Source of the DNA: SIG455 sp045646385
GTDB taxonomy: Bacteria; Bacillota; Clostridia; UMGS1810
Assembly: GCA_045646385.1 (NCBI GenBank)
Contig: JAZRKQ010000007.1
Span: forward strand, 1-64,000
Direction of reading: 5' to 3'
Length of the DNA stretch: 64,000 nt
Part shown: in pieces, positions 9,665-18,486 of the stretch
Numbering within the stretch: position 1 is the stretch's first letter
How the letters are laid out: each line of letters begins with the position of its first letter
Notes under the pieces: generated by a model
What the model was told of the DNA's origin: nothing
Seen by the model: the letters and a program-made list of their open reading frames with translations, nothing else
The model's database searches: none
Program-made: the position numbers and the translations under genes

Positions 9665-11878
9665 ATGAAAATCCTTATAACTCTGGCAAGTTTGGATATA
9701 GGCGGTGCGGAAACGCACGTGGCAGAACTTGCAACGGAACTAAAACGCAGAGGGCACGATATAATCGTGGCATCGGGCGGCGGTGTGTATGCCGAGCAAC
9801 TTGAAAATATCGGCATAAAGCACTACACCGTTCCTCTTGCACACAGAAAAATAAGCGATATGATTATATCGCGTGCATTACTTAAAAAGATTATCCGCAC
9901 AGAAAAACCCGACATTGTTCACGCGCACGCAAGAATCCCTGCGTTTATTGTAAGTACACTTAAAAAATGCTGTAATTTTGTATTTGTAACAACAGTTCAC
10001 GGTGCGTTCGATACATCTTTTATACTGCGCCATCTTTCAGGATGGGGCGATAAAACCCTCGCCGTGAGTGAGGATTTGAAAAATTACCTTTTAGAAAATT
10101 ATGATGTTAAAGAAGAAAACATCTACACAAGTATAAACGGCATCAGCCAACAAAAGTTTAACAAAAATATTGATGCAAACGAGGTTATGCAGGAATTTAA
10201 CCTTGCAAATAATCCAAACAGAATTTGTTATGTAAGCAGACTTTCAGACGGAATATGCTCGTGCGCATATATGCTTATAGACGAATTTACGTATATTACA
10301 GAAAATGTTGCCAATGCGGAACTTTTAATAGTAGGCGGCGGCGAGCATTTTGATGCACTTAAAGAAAAGGCAGACGAAGTAAACACAAAATTAGAAAGAC
10401 GAGCAATAATTTTAACAGGGCCTCGCACAGATGTAAACGAGGTTATAGCAACATCTTCTGTCTGCGTTGGTGTAAGCCGTGCTGTTTTAGAGCCTATGGC
10501 AATGGAGCGCCTTTGCGTAGTTGCAGGTGATGCCGGATATATCGGCATTATAACGGAGGACAAACTAAAAACCGCCATTGCGTGCAACTTTACGTGCAGA
10601 GGATGTGCGTCCGTAAACAGCCGCACTATGGCAGACGATATCATCACACTTTTGAAAATGGACAAGCCCGAGGCCGACTCTCTGCGTGCCTTTGCGGGCG
10701 AGGTAGTTTTAAAACATTATTCCATAGACGCAATGGTTTCAGACAACGAGCAGATGTATTTTGATGCTATGCGTGAACTCGGCAGCGATGCCGCAATACT
10801 TGGTTATTACGGCTATGGCAACTGCGGTGACGATGCACTTTTGCATGCAATATTAAAAGATATTTACGCTGTCCGTCCGTATTTTTCGCCCACGGTACTC
10901 TCCTATAAGCCGGCAAGAACGGCCGAGGACTACGGTGTGCGTTCAATAAACAGGTTCGACATGTTTGCCGTGCGCAAATTATTTAAGAAGGCTAAACTCT
11001 TTATAGCGGGGGGCGGAAGCCTTATTCAGGACGTAACGAGTACAAAATCGCTTTTGTATTACCTTTATATAATCCGCCTTGCAAAGAAAAAAGGTATTCC
11101 CGTTATGCTTTACGGTAACGGCATAGGCCCTATCAGCAAAAAAGCAAACAAGAAACTTGCAGCAAAAGTTTTGAACACGGTGGACGTTATAACATTGCGT
11201 GATTATGAATCTTTGCATTTGCTTGAGAGTATGGGCGTAACAAAACCTCAGATTAAAATAACCGCCGATCCGGCGCTTAGCCTTACTGTCGGCAATACCG
11301 ATAACGCAAAGGCTATACTTAAAAAGTACGGACTTAAAGACGGTGAGAAATTCTTCTGTTTGTCCGTGCGCAGATGGAGGAATATGGGCGATGCCCCAAA
11401 AGCGTTTGCAGACATATGCACCCGTGTTTCGGCTGAGTTCGGCTTAACACCCGTTATAGTGCCTATGCAGTATTCCAAAGATATCCCCATAAGCCGTGAG
11501 ATTTCAGAACTTGCTGACTGCAGATGCATTCTTATAGACGAAAGCCTTTGCGCAGACGATATTTTAGCGATACTGAGCCTTAGTGAAGCGGCAGTTACAG
11601 TAAGGCTTCATATGCTTATTTTCGGTACACTTTTAGGTATACCCGTACTCGGTGTAGACTACGACCCGAAGGTTTCGTCATTCCAGAAATTTGCCGGTCT
11701 TGAAAAATGCCTTACACCCGAGGCACTTACAGATGGCTCGTACAAAAGCATTGCCGACGCATTTTTTGCAAACCGCGCAGAAATTGCCGAGCGTATCGGC
11801 GAAAAATTACCTTCATTCAAAGATGCAGCCCGCGAAAATGCGCAGATTGCGGTGGAGTTGATTGAAAATGAACGATAA
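9665..11878 (+). CDS. csaB: Fused family-4 glycosyltransferase and CsaB-type polysaccharide pyruvyltransferase
   Basis: A 737-residue two-domain enzyme. Residues about 1-370 are a GT-B glycosyltransferase of family 4: LDIGGAETHVAEL at the start, and the donor-site segment VLEPMAMERLCVV near 285. Residues about 375-737 are a polysaccharide pyruvyl transferase: GYYGYGNCGDDALLHAIL near 382, AGGGSLIQD, ADPALSL and VRLHMLIFGTLLGIPVLGVD near 640. CsaB ketal-pyruvylates secondary cell-wall polymers so SLH-domain S-layer proteins can bind; the fusion would couple sugar addition to pyruvylation. ATG 9665 is preferred over an in-frame TTG at 9656, because GGAAGG at 9649-9654 is 10 bases before the ATG and only 1 before the TTG. 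It overlaps the next gene by 11 bases. Confidence 0.88.
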   Translation: MKILITLASLDIGGAETHVAELATELKRRGHDIIVASGGGVYAEQLENIGIKHYTVPLAHRKISDMIISRALLKKIIRTEKPDIVHAHARIPAFIVSTLKKCCNFVFVTTVHGAFDTSFILRHLSGWGDKTLAVSEDLKNYLLENYDVKEENIYTSINGISQQKFNKNIDANEVMQEFNLANNPNRICYVSRLSDGICSCAYMLIDEFTYITENVANAELLIVGGGEHFDALKEKADEVNTKLERRAIILTGPRTDVNEVIATSSVCVGVSRAVLEPMAMERLCVVAGDAGYIGIITEDKLKTAIACNFTCRGCASVNSRTMADDIITLLKMDKPEADSLRAFAGEVVLKHYSIDAMVSDNEQMYFDAMRELGSDAAILGYYGYGNCGDDALLHAILKDIYAVRPYFSPTVLSYKPARTAEDYGVRSINRFDMFAVRKLFKKAKLFIAGGGSLIQDVTSTKSLLYYLYIIRLAKKKGIPVMLYGNGIGPISKKANKKLAAKVLNTVDVITLRDYESLHLLESMGVTKPQIKITADPALSLTVGNTDNAKAILKKYGLKDGEKFFCLSVRRWRNMGDAPKAFADICTRVSAEFGLTPVIVPMQYSKDIPISREISELADCRCILIDESLCADDILAILSLSEAAVTVRLHMLIFGTLLGIPVLGVDYDPKVSSFQKFAGLEKCLTPEALTDGSYKSIADAFFANRAEIAERIGEKLPSFKDAARENAQIAVELIENER

Positions 11879-13283
11879 AAAAATTACTTTGGTATTGCTT
11901 TTAATCAGCGCATTGTTTCTTACGCTGATAATATACCTTACAGCGGTGGATTTTCTCTACCGTGACGAGTATTCGTCGAGCAATTTAAACGCGCGCACCC
12001 TCGCGCGTGAAGAATCCGTTATGCGCGGAACTATATACGACCGGAACGGCGAAGTTTTAGCATATTCCAAAATAGATGCAGATGTGCAGAAGCGCTACTA
12101 TCCGCATATAAAACTGTACTCGCACGTTATAGGGTACTCGTCTAAAACGTACGGAAAATCGTTTATAGAAAAAACGTACAATTCCTACCTTCTGGGGCAG
12201 GACAATTTAAACGCAGTATTCAATATAAAAAACCTTATAAAAGGGGATATGAGTGAGGGTAACGACCTGCATTTAACCATAGACCACAATACTCAACTGC
12301 GTGCAAGCAACCTTATGGAGCGTTATAGGGGTGCTCTTGTTGCATTAGACCCCAAAACGGGCGAGATAATTGCAATGGTTAGCAAGCCGGACTTTAACCC
12401 GAACGAAACATACCTGCACCGCAGTTGGAGTGATTTGAACTCAAGCGAATATTCACCGTTTTTAAACCGTGCTACTATGGGTCTTTATCCGCCGGGTTCA
12501 ACATTTAAAATGGTTACCACCGCTATGATGCACGAGCAAGGGTTAGACGGAGAAGTGATAGACGACCAAGAGGGTAAAACCACCATCGGCGGTTACACAC
12601 TTGCCAACACAAAAAATGCCGCATACGGCGAAACTGATATACACAAAGCATTCACACGCTCAAGCAACGTGTACTTTGCCACAATGGGCGCCGCTATGAG
12701 CAGCGACGATTTTGAAAAGGCGGCAGGCAAACTGATGTTTAACCGAAAATTCGGTATGGATTTTCCATATGCAACCAGTAAATTCCATACATCTAAAATG
12801 AGCAATGCCGAACGTGCCGCCACAGCAATAGGACAAGGCAAAACTCTTATATCACCCCTGCACCTTGCAATGATAACGGGAGCAGTGGCAAACGGCGGAA
12901 AAATGATGACACCATATATTGTGTCGTCTGTTACTACCCCAAACGGTACAACAGTTAAAAGCGAAAGTCCGTCGGCTCTTTCAAGCCCGTTTTCAGCCGA
13001 AACGGCAGATTTTGTAAAGCAGTTGATGATAGACACCGTTGAACACGGAACAGGTACAAATGCGCAGATTTGGGGTGTTGAAGTGGGCGGAAAAACGGGT
13101 ACTGCCGAAAACGAAAAAACAGATGAAAATCCCGAAAAAACACACGCCCTGTTTGTGGCGTTTGCGTCGGACAATAATAAAGATGTTGCAGTAGCCGTCA
13201 TCCTAGAATACGCAGGTTCGACAGGCGGAAGCATTGCTGCACCAATTGCCAGAGAAGTTATAAGAACATATTTAAGTAATTAA
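11868..13283 (+). CDS. Penicillin-binding transpeptidase (class B PBP, PbpA/PBP2-like)
   Basis: A 471-residue peptidoglycan transpeptidase with one N-terminal membrane anchor (about residues 8-28) and a short dimerisation region beginning MRGTIYDRNGEVLAYS. The catalytic domain has SxxK as S-T-F-K with Ser211 and Lys214 (PPGSTFKMVT), the SSN motif in RSSNVYFA, and KTGT near 408. It is shorter than typical PBP2 or FtsI and resembles clostridial/actinobacterial PbpA. ATG 11868 is chosen over TTG 11862; GGTGGAG lies upstream inside the previous gene. The coupled position after the CsaB fusion suggests a shared role in building the wall and its attached polymer. Confidence 0.9.
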   Translation: MNDKKITLVLLLISALFLTLIIYLTAVDFLYRDEYSSSNLNARTLAREESVMRGTIYDRNGEVLAYSKIDADVQKRYYPHIKLYSHVIGYSSKTYGKSFIEKTYNSYLLGQDNLNAVFNIKNLIKGDMSEGNDLHLTIDHNTQLRASNLMERYRGALVALDPKTGEIIAMVSKPDFNPNETYLHRSWSDLNSSEYSPFLNRATMGLYPPGSTFKMVTTAMMHEQGLDGEVIDDQEGKTTIGGYTLANTKNAAYGETDIHKAFTRSSNVYFATMGAAMSSDDFEKAAGKLMFNRKFGMDFPYATSKFHTSKMSNAERAATAIGQGKTLISPLHLAMITGAVANGGKMMTPYIVSSVTTPNGTTVKSESPSALSSPFSAETADFVKQLMIDTVEHGTGTNAQIWGVEVGGKTGTAENEKTDENPEKTHALFVAFASDNNKDVAVAVILEYAGSTGGSIAAPIAREVIRTYLSN

Positions 13284-13350
13284 TATTTTTATAAGCGTTA
13301 CACGCACTACTTATGCACCGCATAGAAAAAATTTAATATGTACTAAACAA

Positions 13351-13385
13351 AAATAAGGTTGTCTTAGCGACAACCTTATTTTTTG
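13351..13385. terminator. Bidirectional intrinsic terminator
   Basis: AATAAGGTTGTC and GACAACCTTATT pair around a 5-base loop, followed by T-rich sequence on both strands. It separates the plus-strand PBP gene from the convergent AbrB-like gene. Confidence 0.8.
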
Positions 13386-13415
13386 AATAAAAAACTTTAT
13401 AGGGGCGAAAACTTT

Positions 13416-13817
13416 TTACAAAATAGCAATTTGCTCTTTACATGCAGCACAGATTTTCTTGTTTTTAAAATCAAAAAGATTTTCTGCACTCGCACAAAAT
13501 ACGCATTTTTCCTCATATTCTTTAAGTACAATTGCATCACCGTCAACAAATATCTGCATTGCCGCTTTAATCGGCAAAGACAGCATCTTGCGCACTTCCA
13601 TAGGGATTACAGTTCTGCCTAAAGAATCAACGGGCCTAACAACACTTGTTGTAGGGTGAACGGCATCTTCTATGTATTTTTTGCAAACAATTTTGTTGTC
13701 CGCCACATAAATCTCTATTTTATCACCCTGAGTAATGTCGAGTATTCTGCGGATTTCAATAGGGAACACCAATCTGCCTAAATCGTCAATTCTACGGATT
13801 ATTCCTGTTGCTTTCAT
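13416..13817 (-). CDS. Tandem SpoVT-AbrB domain regulator with C-terminal zinc-finger motif
   Basis: A 133-residue transition-state-type DNA-binding protein. Residues 1-50 form one SpoVT-AbrB swapped-hairpin domain (TGIIRRIDDLGRLVFPIEIRR). Residues 58-100 form a second (VVRPVDSLGRTVIPMEVRK). The tail has paired cysteines C105/C108 and C123/C126, a likely zinc site. Ordinary AbrB has one such domain per chain, so one polypeptide here supplies two half-sites. AbrB relatives repress sporulation and stationary-phase genes, but the targets here are unknown. GGAGG lies 8 bases before the ATG. It is a single-gene unit ending at a shared terminator. Confidence 0.9.
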   Translation of the reverse strand: MKATGIIRRIDDLGRLVFPIEIRRILDITQGDKIEIYVADNKIVCKKYIEDAVHPTTSVVRPVDSLGRTVIPMEVRKMLSLPIKAAMQIFVDGDAIVLKEYEEKCVFCASAENLFDFKNKKICAACKEQIAIL

Positions 13818-13947
13818 TAAATCACCTCCAAAGATTTATTTTACGATTATATTCTACCAAATTTTGTAAATTAATACAATGGCAAAAATTTACAAAATTA
13901 TATGGTGGTTTTTGTGGGTTTTTATCCAAATTTTTCCAAAATGGACA

Positions 13948-13975
13948 GAAAAAAGCTGCCACCGTAGTGACAGCC
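13948..13975 (-). terminator. Terminator of the rpsU-yqeY unit
   Basis: On the minus strand GCTGTCAC and GTGGCAGC pair around TACG and are followed by six T, 30 bases after the yqeY stop. Confidence 0.85.
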
Positions 13976-14004
13976 ATAAATTCTTCCTAAATAGTCTATG
14001 TTAT

Positions 14005-14451
14005 TTAAAGACCTAAAAGTTTTCTTACGGTTACATTAACCGCACCACCGTCTGCTCTGCCGGTAATTTTCGGCATAACATCCGCCATAATTTTGCCCAT
14101 ATCTTTCATAGAAGTAGCGCCGATTCTGTCGATTGCATCTTTAACAATCCCGTCTAATTCCTCTTGAGTTAATTGGGAAGGAAGATACCCAGTTAATACT
14201 TCTATCTCTTTTTTAAGTTCCGCAATCAAATCCTCGCGGCCGCTTTTCTCATAATCAGGCAAAACGTCTTTACGTTTTTTGACTTCTTTAGCAATAACAC
14301 CGATAACGCCATCGTCATCCAAAGTAACTTTAGAATCTTTCTCCACCTGTAAAACAGCAGCGCGGATACTCTGAACAGCGTTTTTACGGATTACGTCTTT
14401 ATCTTTCATAGACGTTTTCAAATCCTGTGCAAGTTGTTCTTTCAAACTCAT
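14005..14451 (-). CDS. yqeY: GatB/YqeY domain protein
   Basis: A 148-residue protein of the YqeY family, related to the tRNA-binding tail of GatB. It is typically all-helical: N-terminal MSLKEQLAQDLKTSMKDKD, and C-terminal MGKIMADVMPKITGRADGGAVN with the family's GRADG. It is thought to act in tRNA-dependent amidation or tRNA quality control, but the role is not settled. It lies 28 bases after rpsU, the usual Firmicutes pairing, and shares its promoter and terminator. Confidence 0.93.
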   Translation of the reverse strand: MSLKEQLAQDLKTSMKDKDVIRKNAVQSIRAAVLQVEKDSKVTLDDDGVIGVIAKEVKKRKDVLPDYEKSGREDLIAELKKEIEVLTGYLPSQLTQEELDGIVKDAIDRIGATSMKDMGKIMADVMPKITGRADGGAVNVTVRKLLGL

Positions 14452-14478
14452 TGCGTTGCACCTTCTTAAAAAACAATA

Positions 14479-14655
14479 TTATTTATAAGACCTTTTTCTT
14501 GCTGCTTCTGATTTTTTCTTACGTTTTACGCTGGGCTTCTCGTAGTGTTCTCTCTTTCTGAGTTCTGACAAAACACCGGCCTTTGCACACTGACGTTTAA
14601 ATCTACGAAGCGCACTATCTAAAGACTCATTGTCCTTAATTCTGATTTCTGACAC
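14479..14655 (-). CDS. rpsU: 30S ribosomal protein S21
   Basis: A 58-residue basic small-subunit protein beginning (M)[18 protein letters not shown] and ending [13 protein letters not shown], the standard S21 pattern. The start is GTG at 14655: GGAGGGAGGG lies just upstream, and upstream in-frame codons would add 23 residues unlike any S21. The leader carries a small hairpin (AGCGGA/TCCGCT) that may take part in control. Confidence 0.95.
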   Translation of the reverse strand: MSEIRIKDNESLDSALRRFKRQCAKAGVLSELRKREHYEKPSVKRKKKSEAARKRSYK

Positions 14656-14730
14656 AAAAATCCCTCCCTCCGAATTGCAATTAGCGGAAAAATCCGCTTC
14701 CAATGGGAATAGACAAAATTGCACTATATA

Positions 14731-14759
14731 ATTATACTATGAAACAGCGTCAATGTCAA
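14731..14759 (-). promoter_or_regulatory. rpsU-yqeY promoter
   Basis: On the minus strand a perfect TTGACA (14759-14754), a 17-base spacer and a perfect TATAAT (14736-14731), about 75 bases before rpsU. Confidence 0.85.
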
Positions 14760-14776
14760 CACTTATTTTAATTTTA

Positions 14777-14890
14777 ATGAATAATGAATCATGAATAATG
14801 AAAAATTAATAATTTCGGAACAAATGCTTGCGCATTTGAAAAATAGATTTTCTAACCATAATTATTCATTATTAATTATTCACTATTCAT
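14777..14890. repeat. Short palindromic intergenic repeat (MITE-like)
   Basis: Long imperfect inverted ends made of ATGAATAATGAAT-type units (14777-14810) and ATTATTCATTATTAATT-type units (about 14860-14890) enclose a smaller hairpin CAAATGC/GCATTTG. It looks like the AT-rich non-coding repeats seen between genes in many clostridia. No coding capacity. Confidence 0.6.
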
Positions 14891-14892
14891 CA

Positions 14893-14920
14893 AAAAAGCC
14901 GCACTTTTCAGTGCGGCTTT
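14893..14920 (-). terminator. Terminator of the ABC ATPase gene
   Basis: AAAAGCCGCAC and GTGCGGCTTTT pair around TTTTCA; on the minus strand a run of six T follows, just past the ATPase stop. Confidence 0.85.
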
Positions 14921-14928
14921 TAAAAATC

Positions 14929-16041
14929 TTATTTAAGCAGAGCGAGTTCTGTTTCTTTATCGAACAGGTGGATTTTGTTAGCATCGAATACAACTTTGAT
15001 ATCATCGCCGTGTTTAGCGGTGCTTCTGGGGTTAACTCTTGCTGTGAAAGGAACTCCGCCGATTTTGAGGTACAGATATGTTTCAGCACCCATCATTTCA
15101 GTAAGGTCAACGTGAGCATCGAGGTTGCTTTCGGGGTAAGAAGAAAGAATTGCTTCTTCGTCGTGAATATCTTCAGGACGGATACCCAGAACAACAGTTT
15201 TACCAATGATGCCTGCTGCTTCAATCTGAGCAGTTTTGCCTTCGGGCATTTTAACGTTGATGCCATCGCCTTTTAAGTAGATAGCGTCGCCTTCTTTTTC
15301 AACAGTAACATCAGCAAAGTTCATCTGAGGGCTGCCGATGAAGCCTGCAACGAACATATTAACGGGGTTAGAGTACAGATTAGCAGGTGAATCAATCTGC
15401 TGAACAAAACCGTCTTTCATAACGATAATTCTTGTACCCATTGTCATAGCCTCTGTCTGGTCATGAGTAACGTAGATAAAGGTTGTTTGCAATCTCTTAT
15501 GCAGTTTACCGATTTCAGTTCTCATCTGTACACGCAATTTAGCGTCGAGGTTAGAGAGAGGTTCGTCCATAAGGAATACCTTAGGCTCACGAACGATAGC
15601 ACGACCGAGAGCAACACGCTGTCTCTGACCACCTGAAAGAGCCTTTGGTTTTCTGTCGAGCAGGTGCTCGATATCAAGAATTTTAGCCGCTTCGTTAACG
15701 CGTCTTTTAATTTCATCTTTAGGTGTTTTTCTAAGTTTAAGACCGAAAGCCATATTCTCAAAAACTGTCATATGAGGATACAGAGCATAGTTCTGGAAAA
15801 CCATTGCGATATCTCTGTCTTTAGGTGCTTTATCGTTAACCAATTCGCCATCGATATAGAGTTCACCATCGGAAATTTCCTCAAGACCTGCAATCATACG
15901 CAGTGTAGTTGACTTACCGCAGCCGGAAGGACCAACCAGTACAACGAACTCTTTATCTTCAATATCAAGAGTAAAGTCAGATACTGCTGTAACGCCGCCT
16001 GCGTATCTTTTGTAAATATGATCTAATTTTAACCCTGCCAT
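14929..16041 (-). CDS. Sugar ABC transporter ATP-binding protein (UgpC/MsmK/MalK type)
   Basis: A 370-residue ATPase. Walker A GPSGCGKST lies near residue 38, the Q-loop near 82, signature LSGGQRQRVALGRA near 135, and Walker B VFLMDEPLSNLD near 155. C-terminal TOBE/OB regulatory domains span about 240-370 and define the carbohydrate-importer class. No permease or binding protein is adjacent. In Firmicutes one such ATPase (MsmK/MsmX) often serves several sugar importers, which fits this stand-alone gene. GGAGG precedes the ATG. Confidence 0.92.
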   Translation of the reverse strand: MAGLKLDHIYKRYAGGVTAVSDFTLDIEDKEFVVLVGPSGCGKSTTLRMIAGLEEISDGELYIDGELVNDKAPKDRDIAMVFQNYALYPHMTVFENMAFGLKLRKTPKDEIKRRVNEAAKILDIEHLLDRKPKALSGGQRQRVALGRAIVREPKVFLMDEPLSNLDAKLRVQMRTEIGKLHKRLQTTFIYVTHDQTEAMTMGTRIIVMKDGFVQQIDSPANLYSNPVNMFVAGFIGSPQMNFADVTVEKEGDAIYLKGDGINVKMPEGKTAQIEAAGIIGKTVVLGIRPEDIHDEEAILSSYPESNLDAHVDLTEMMGAETYLYLKIGGVPFTARVNPRSTAKHGDDIKVVFDANKIHLFDKETELALLK

Positions 16042-16290
16042 TTTGATTTTACCTCCTATATGTGTTAAAACATAATCAAACTATTTTATATTACCCTAAT
16101 AATAGCACATTTAAAAATTATATGCCAGTAGTTAAATGCACAAAATAATTTTTCATTCTTTAGTAACATTCGACAAATCGGAAAAAACCTAAGATTTTCA
16201 AGGGTTTTAAAGGGGTGTTTTTGTTTATATTCAATCTAAACAAACCTTACTTTTGCAATTTTATTTGGTTGATTTGCATATCGAAAATAT

Positions 16291-18423
16291 TTATAAATTT
16301 TTCATAGAAAGTGAAATTCTTTTCTTGTTCAAATCCACACCGATAACTTTTACCTTAACTACGTCGCCGACGTTAACAACTTCCATAGGATGCTTTACGT
16401 ATTTGTCGCTGAGTTGAGATATATGCACAAGTCCGTCCTGATGAACACCGATATCTACAAACGCACCAAAATCAATTACATTTCTTACTGTGCCCGTTAA
16501 AATCATACCCTCTTTAAGGTCTTCCATACCCATAATATCTGTAGACAGCACGGGCGATGCAAGGTCTTCGCGGATATCTCTGCCGGGACGTGCAAGCGAC
16601 TCTGCTATATCGGCAACCGTCGGCTCGCCAACATCATTTTGAGTGCAGAACGATTTTAAATCGAAATTTTTCATACGGTCTTTAATATCTGCAAAACTTT
16701 CGTTCTTACCGGCATAACCAAGGCTTGATATAAGTTTTTCGGCAACTGCGTACGATTCGGGGTGAACAGAGGTGTTGTCGAGCATTTCGTCACCGCCCGC
16801 AATACGCAGAAATCCTGCACACTGAACGTATGCTTTAGGACCGAGTTTGCCGACTTTTAAAAGTTGGCTGCGTTTTTTGAACTTGCCGTTTTCCTCACGG
16901 TATTTTACTATGTTTTTGGCAACCGTACCGCTTATGCCCGAAATGTACGATAAAAGTGCCGCGCCGGCAGTATTTAAATCAACACCTACTGCGTTTACGC
17001 AATCCTCCACCACTCCGCCGAGCGATTCGCCAAGCCGTTTCTGGTTCATATCGTGCTGATACTGGCCTACACCGATTGATTTAGGGTCTATTTTTACAAG
17101 TTCGGAAAGCGGGTCCTGAATTCTGCGTGCAATTGAAGCGGCACTGCGCTGTTCAACGGTGAAATCGGGGAACTCCTCTGCACCGAGGTCTGATGCAGAG
17201 TAAACAGACGCACCTGCCTCGTTTACTATGGCATACTTAACATCTCTGCCGGCAGATTTTATAACGTCGGCAACAAAAATCTCGCTCTCTCTCGATGCAG
17301 TTCCGTTACCGATTGCAATAAGATCTACTTTGTACTTATCTATAAGTCCTAACACGTACTGCTTTGATTTTACCTTATCATGATGCTCCAAAGTGCAGTA
17401 AATTATGCCTGTATCGCATACTTTTCCCGTTTCGTCAACTACGGCAACTTTACAACCTGTGCGGTAGCCGGGGTCGATGCCGAGCACAGTTTTGCCGCGT
17501 ACAGGAGGCTGCAAGAGCAAATTGTGCAGATTTTTAGAAAATAAAACTATTGCCGCTTCGCCGGCACGCTCGGTAAGGTTAGAGCGCAACTCACGCTCAA
17601 TAGACGGTGCGACAAGGCGGTTGTAACTGTCTGTTACGGCATCAGCAACGTAATTTTTAAATATGTTTTCGGGAACTGCCTGCTCGTGCAGATATGCAAG
17701 TATGCGTTCTGTGTCGGCATCTATACGCACCTTTAAGAATTCTTCTCTCTCGCCTCTGTCAATTGCAAGAACACGGTGGTTGGCGATTTTTAAAAGGCTT
17801 TCGCTGAACTCATAATACATCTCGTAAACTTTGCCTTCTTCGCCCTCACCGCTTGTTGATATTATACCCGTTTTAAGGGAAATATCGTAAATCTTTTTGC
17901 GGTAGTCGGCATTGTCCGACACATTTTCCGCTATTATGTCCATAGCGCCAGATGCGGCGTCTTCTATAGTTAAAACCTCTTTTTCGGGGTTTATAAACTG
18001 TGCAAAAATCTCGTCGCAATTGCCGGTTGCATCGGGGGCGAGCATAATTTCGGCAAGTGGCTCTAACCCTTTTTCCTTTGCAATGGTTGCACGTGTACGG
18101 CGTTTTTGCTTGTACGGGCGGTAAAGGTCTTCAACCTCACGCAGGATTTCGGCATCATTGATTTTTTGTGCCAGTTCGTCGGTAAGTTTGCCCTGAGCGT
18201 CTATAAGGCGGATAACCTCCTCCTTACGTGCCTCAAGATTACGCAGGTAAGTCAAACGGTCGTTAAATGTACGGAGAATCCCGTCGTCAAGACCGCCGGT
18301 AACCTCTTTGCGGTAACGTGCAATAAAAGGAATGGTGTTGTCTTCGTCAATCAGTTTGATGGTGTTTTCTGCCTGTTCTGTTTTGATTGACAGTTCTGCG
18401 GCAAGTTTTTCTGCAATGTTCAT
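16291..18423 (-). CDS. tex: Tex family RNA-binding transcription accessory protein
   Basis: A 710-residue protein with the Tex order of domains: N-terminal helical region, YqgF/RNase H-like fold (GIDPGYRTGCKVAVVDETG near 320), helix-hairpin-helix motifs (about 480-560), and a C-terminal S1 RNA-binding domain from about 635 (GMILTGTVRNVIDFGAFVDI). Tex is a conserved nucleic-acid-binding factor tied to transcription and RNA decay. GAAAGGGAA precedes the ATG. It is probably a single-gene unit. Confidence 0.95.
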   Translation of the reverse strand: MNIAEKLAAELSIKTEQAENTIKLIDEDNTIPFIARYRKEVTGGLDDGILRTFNDRLTYLRNLEARKEEVIRLIDAQGKLTDELAQKINDAEILREVEDLYRPYKQKRRTRATIAKEKGLEPLAEIMLAPDATGNCDEIFAQFINPEKEVLTIEDAASGAMDIIAENVSDNADYRKKIYDISLKTGIISTSGEGEEGKVYEMYYEFSESLLKIANHRVLAIDRGEREEFLKVRIDADTERILAYLHEQAVPENIFKNYVADAVTDSYNRLVAPSIERELRSNLTERAGEAAIVLFSKNLHNLLLQPPVRGKTVLGIDPGYRTGCKVAVVDETGKVCDTGIIYCTLEHHDKVKSKQYVLGLIDKYKVDLIAIGNGTASRESEIFVADVIKSAGRDVKYAIVNEAGASVYSASDLGAEEFPDFTVEQRSAASIARRIQDPLSELVKIDPKSIGVGQYQHDMNQKRLGESLGGVVEDCVNAVGVDLNTAGAALLSYISGISGTVAKNIVKYREENGKFKKRSQLLKVGKLGPKAYVQCAGFLRIAGGDEMLDNTSVHPESYAVAEKLISSLGYAGKNESFADIKDRMKNFDLKSFCTQNDVGEPTVADIAESLARPGRDIREDLASPVLSTDIMGMEDLKEGMILTGTVRNVIDFGAFVDIGVHQDGLVHISQLSDKYVKHPMEVVNVGDVVKVKVIGVDLNKKRISLSMKNL

Positions 18424-18453
18424 TGTCTGATTCCCTTTCGTATGTCATAAATT

Positions 18454-18482
18454 TATAGGGGCGTTCTTTGACCGCCCCTATA
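18454..18482. repeat. TAGGGGCG-type palindrome
   Basis: TATAGGGGCG and CGCCCCTATA pair around a short loop between tex and the PfkB kinase. T-runs are weak, so termination is uncertain. It shares the TAGGGGCG core with the larger palindrome at 36696. Confidence 0.6.
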
Positions 18483-18486
18483 GTTA

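Noticed and set aside
12593..13234. Minus-strand frame of 213 codons
   Set aside because: Antisense to the PBP catalytic domain, whose motifs prove the plus-strand frame.
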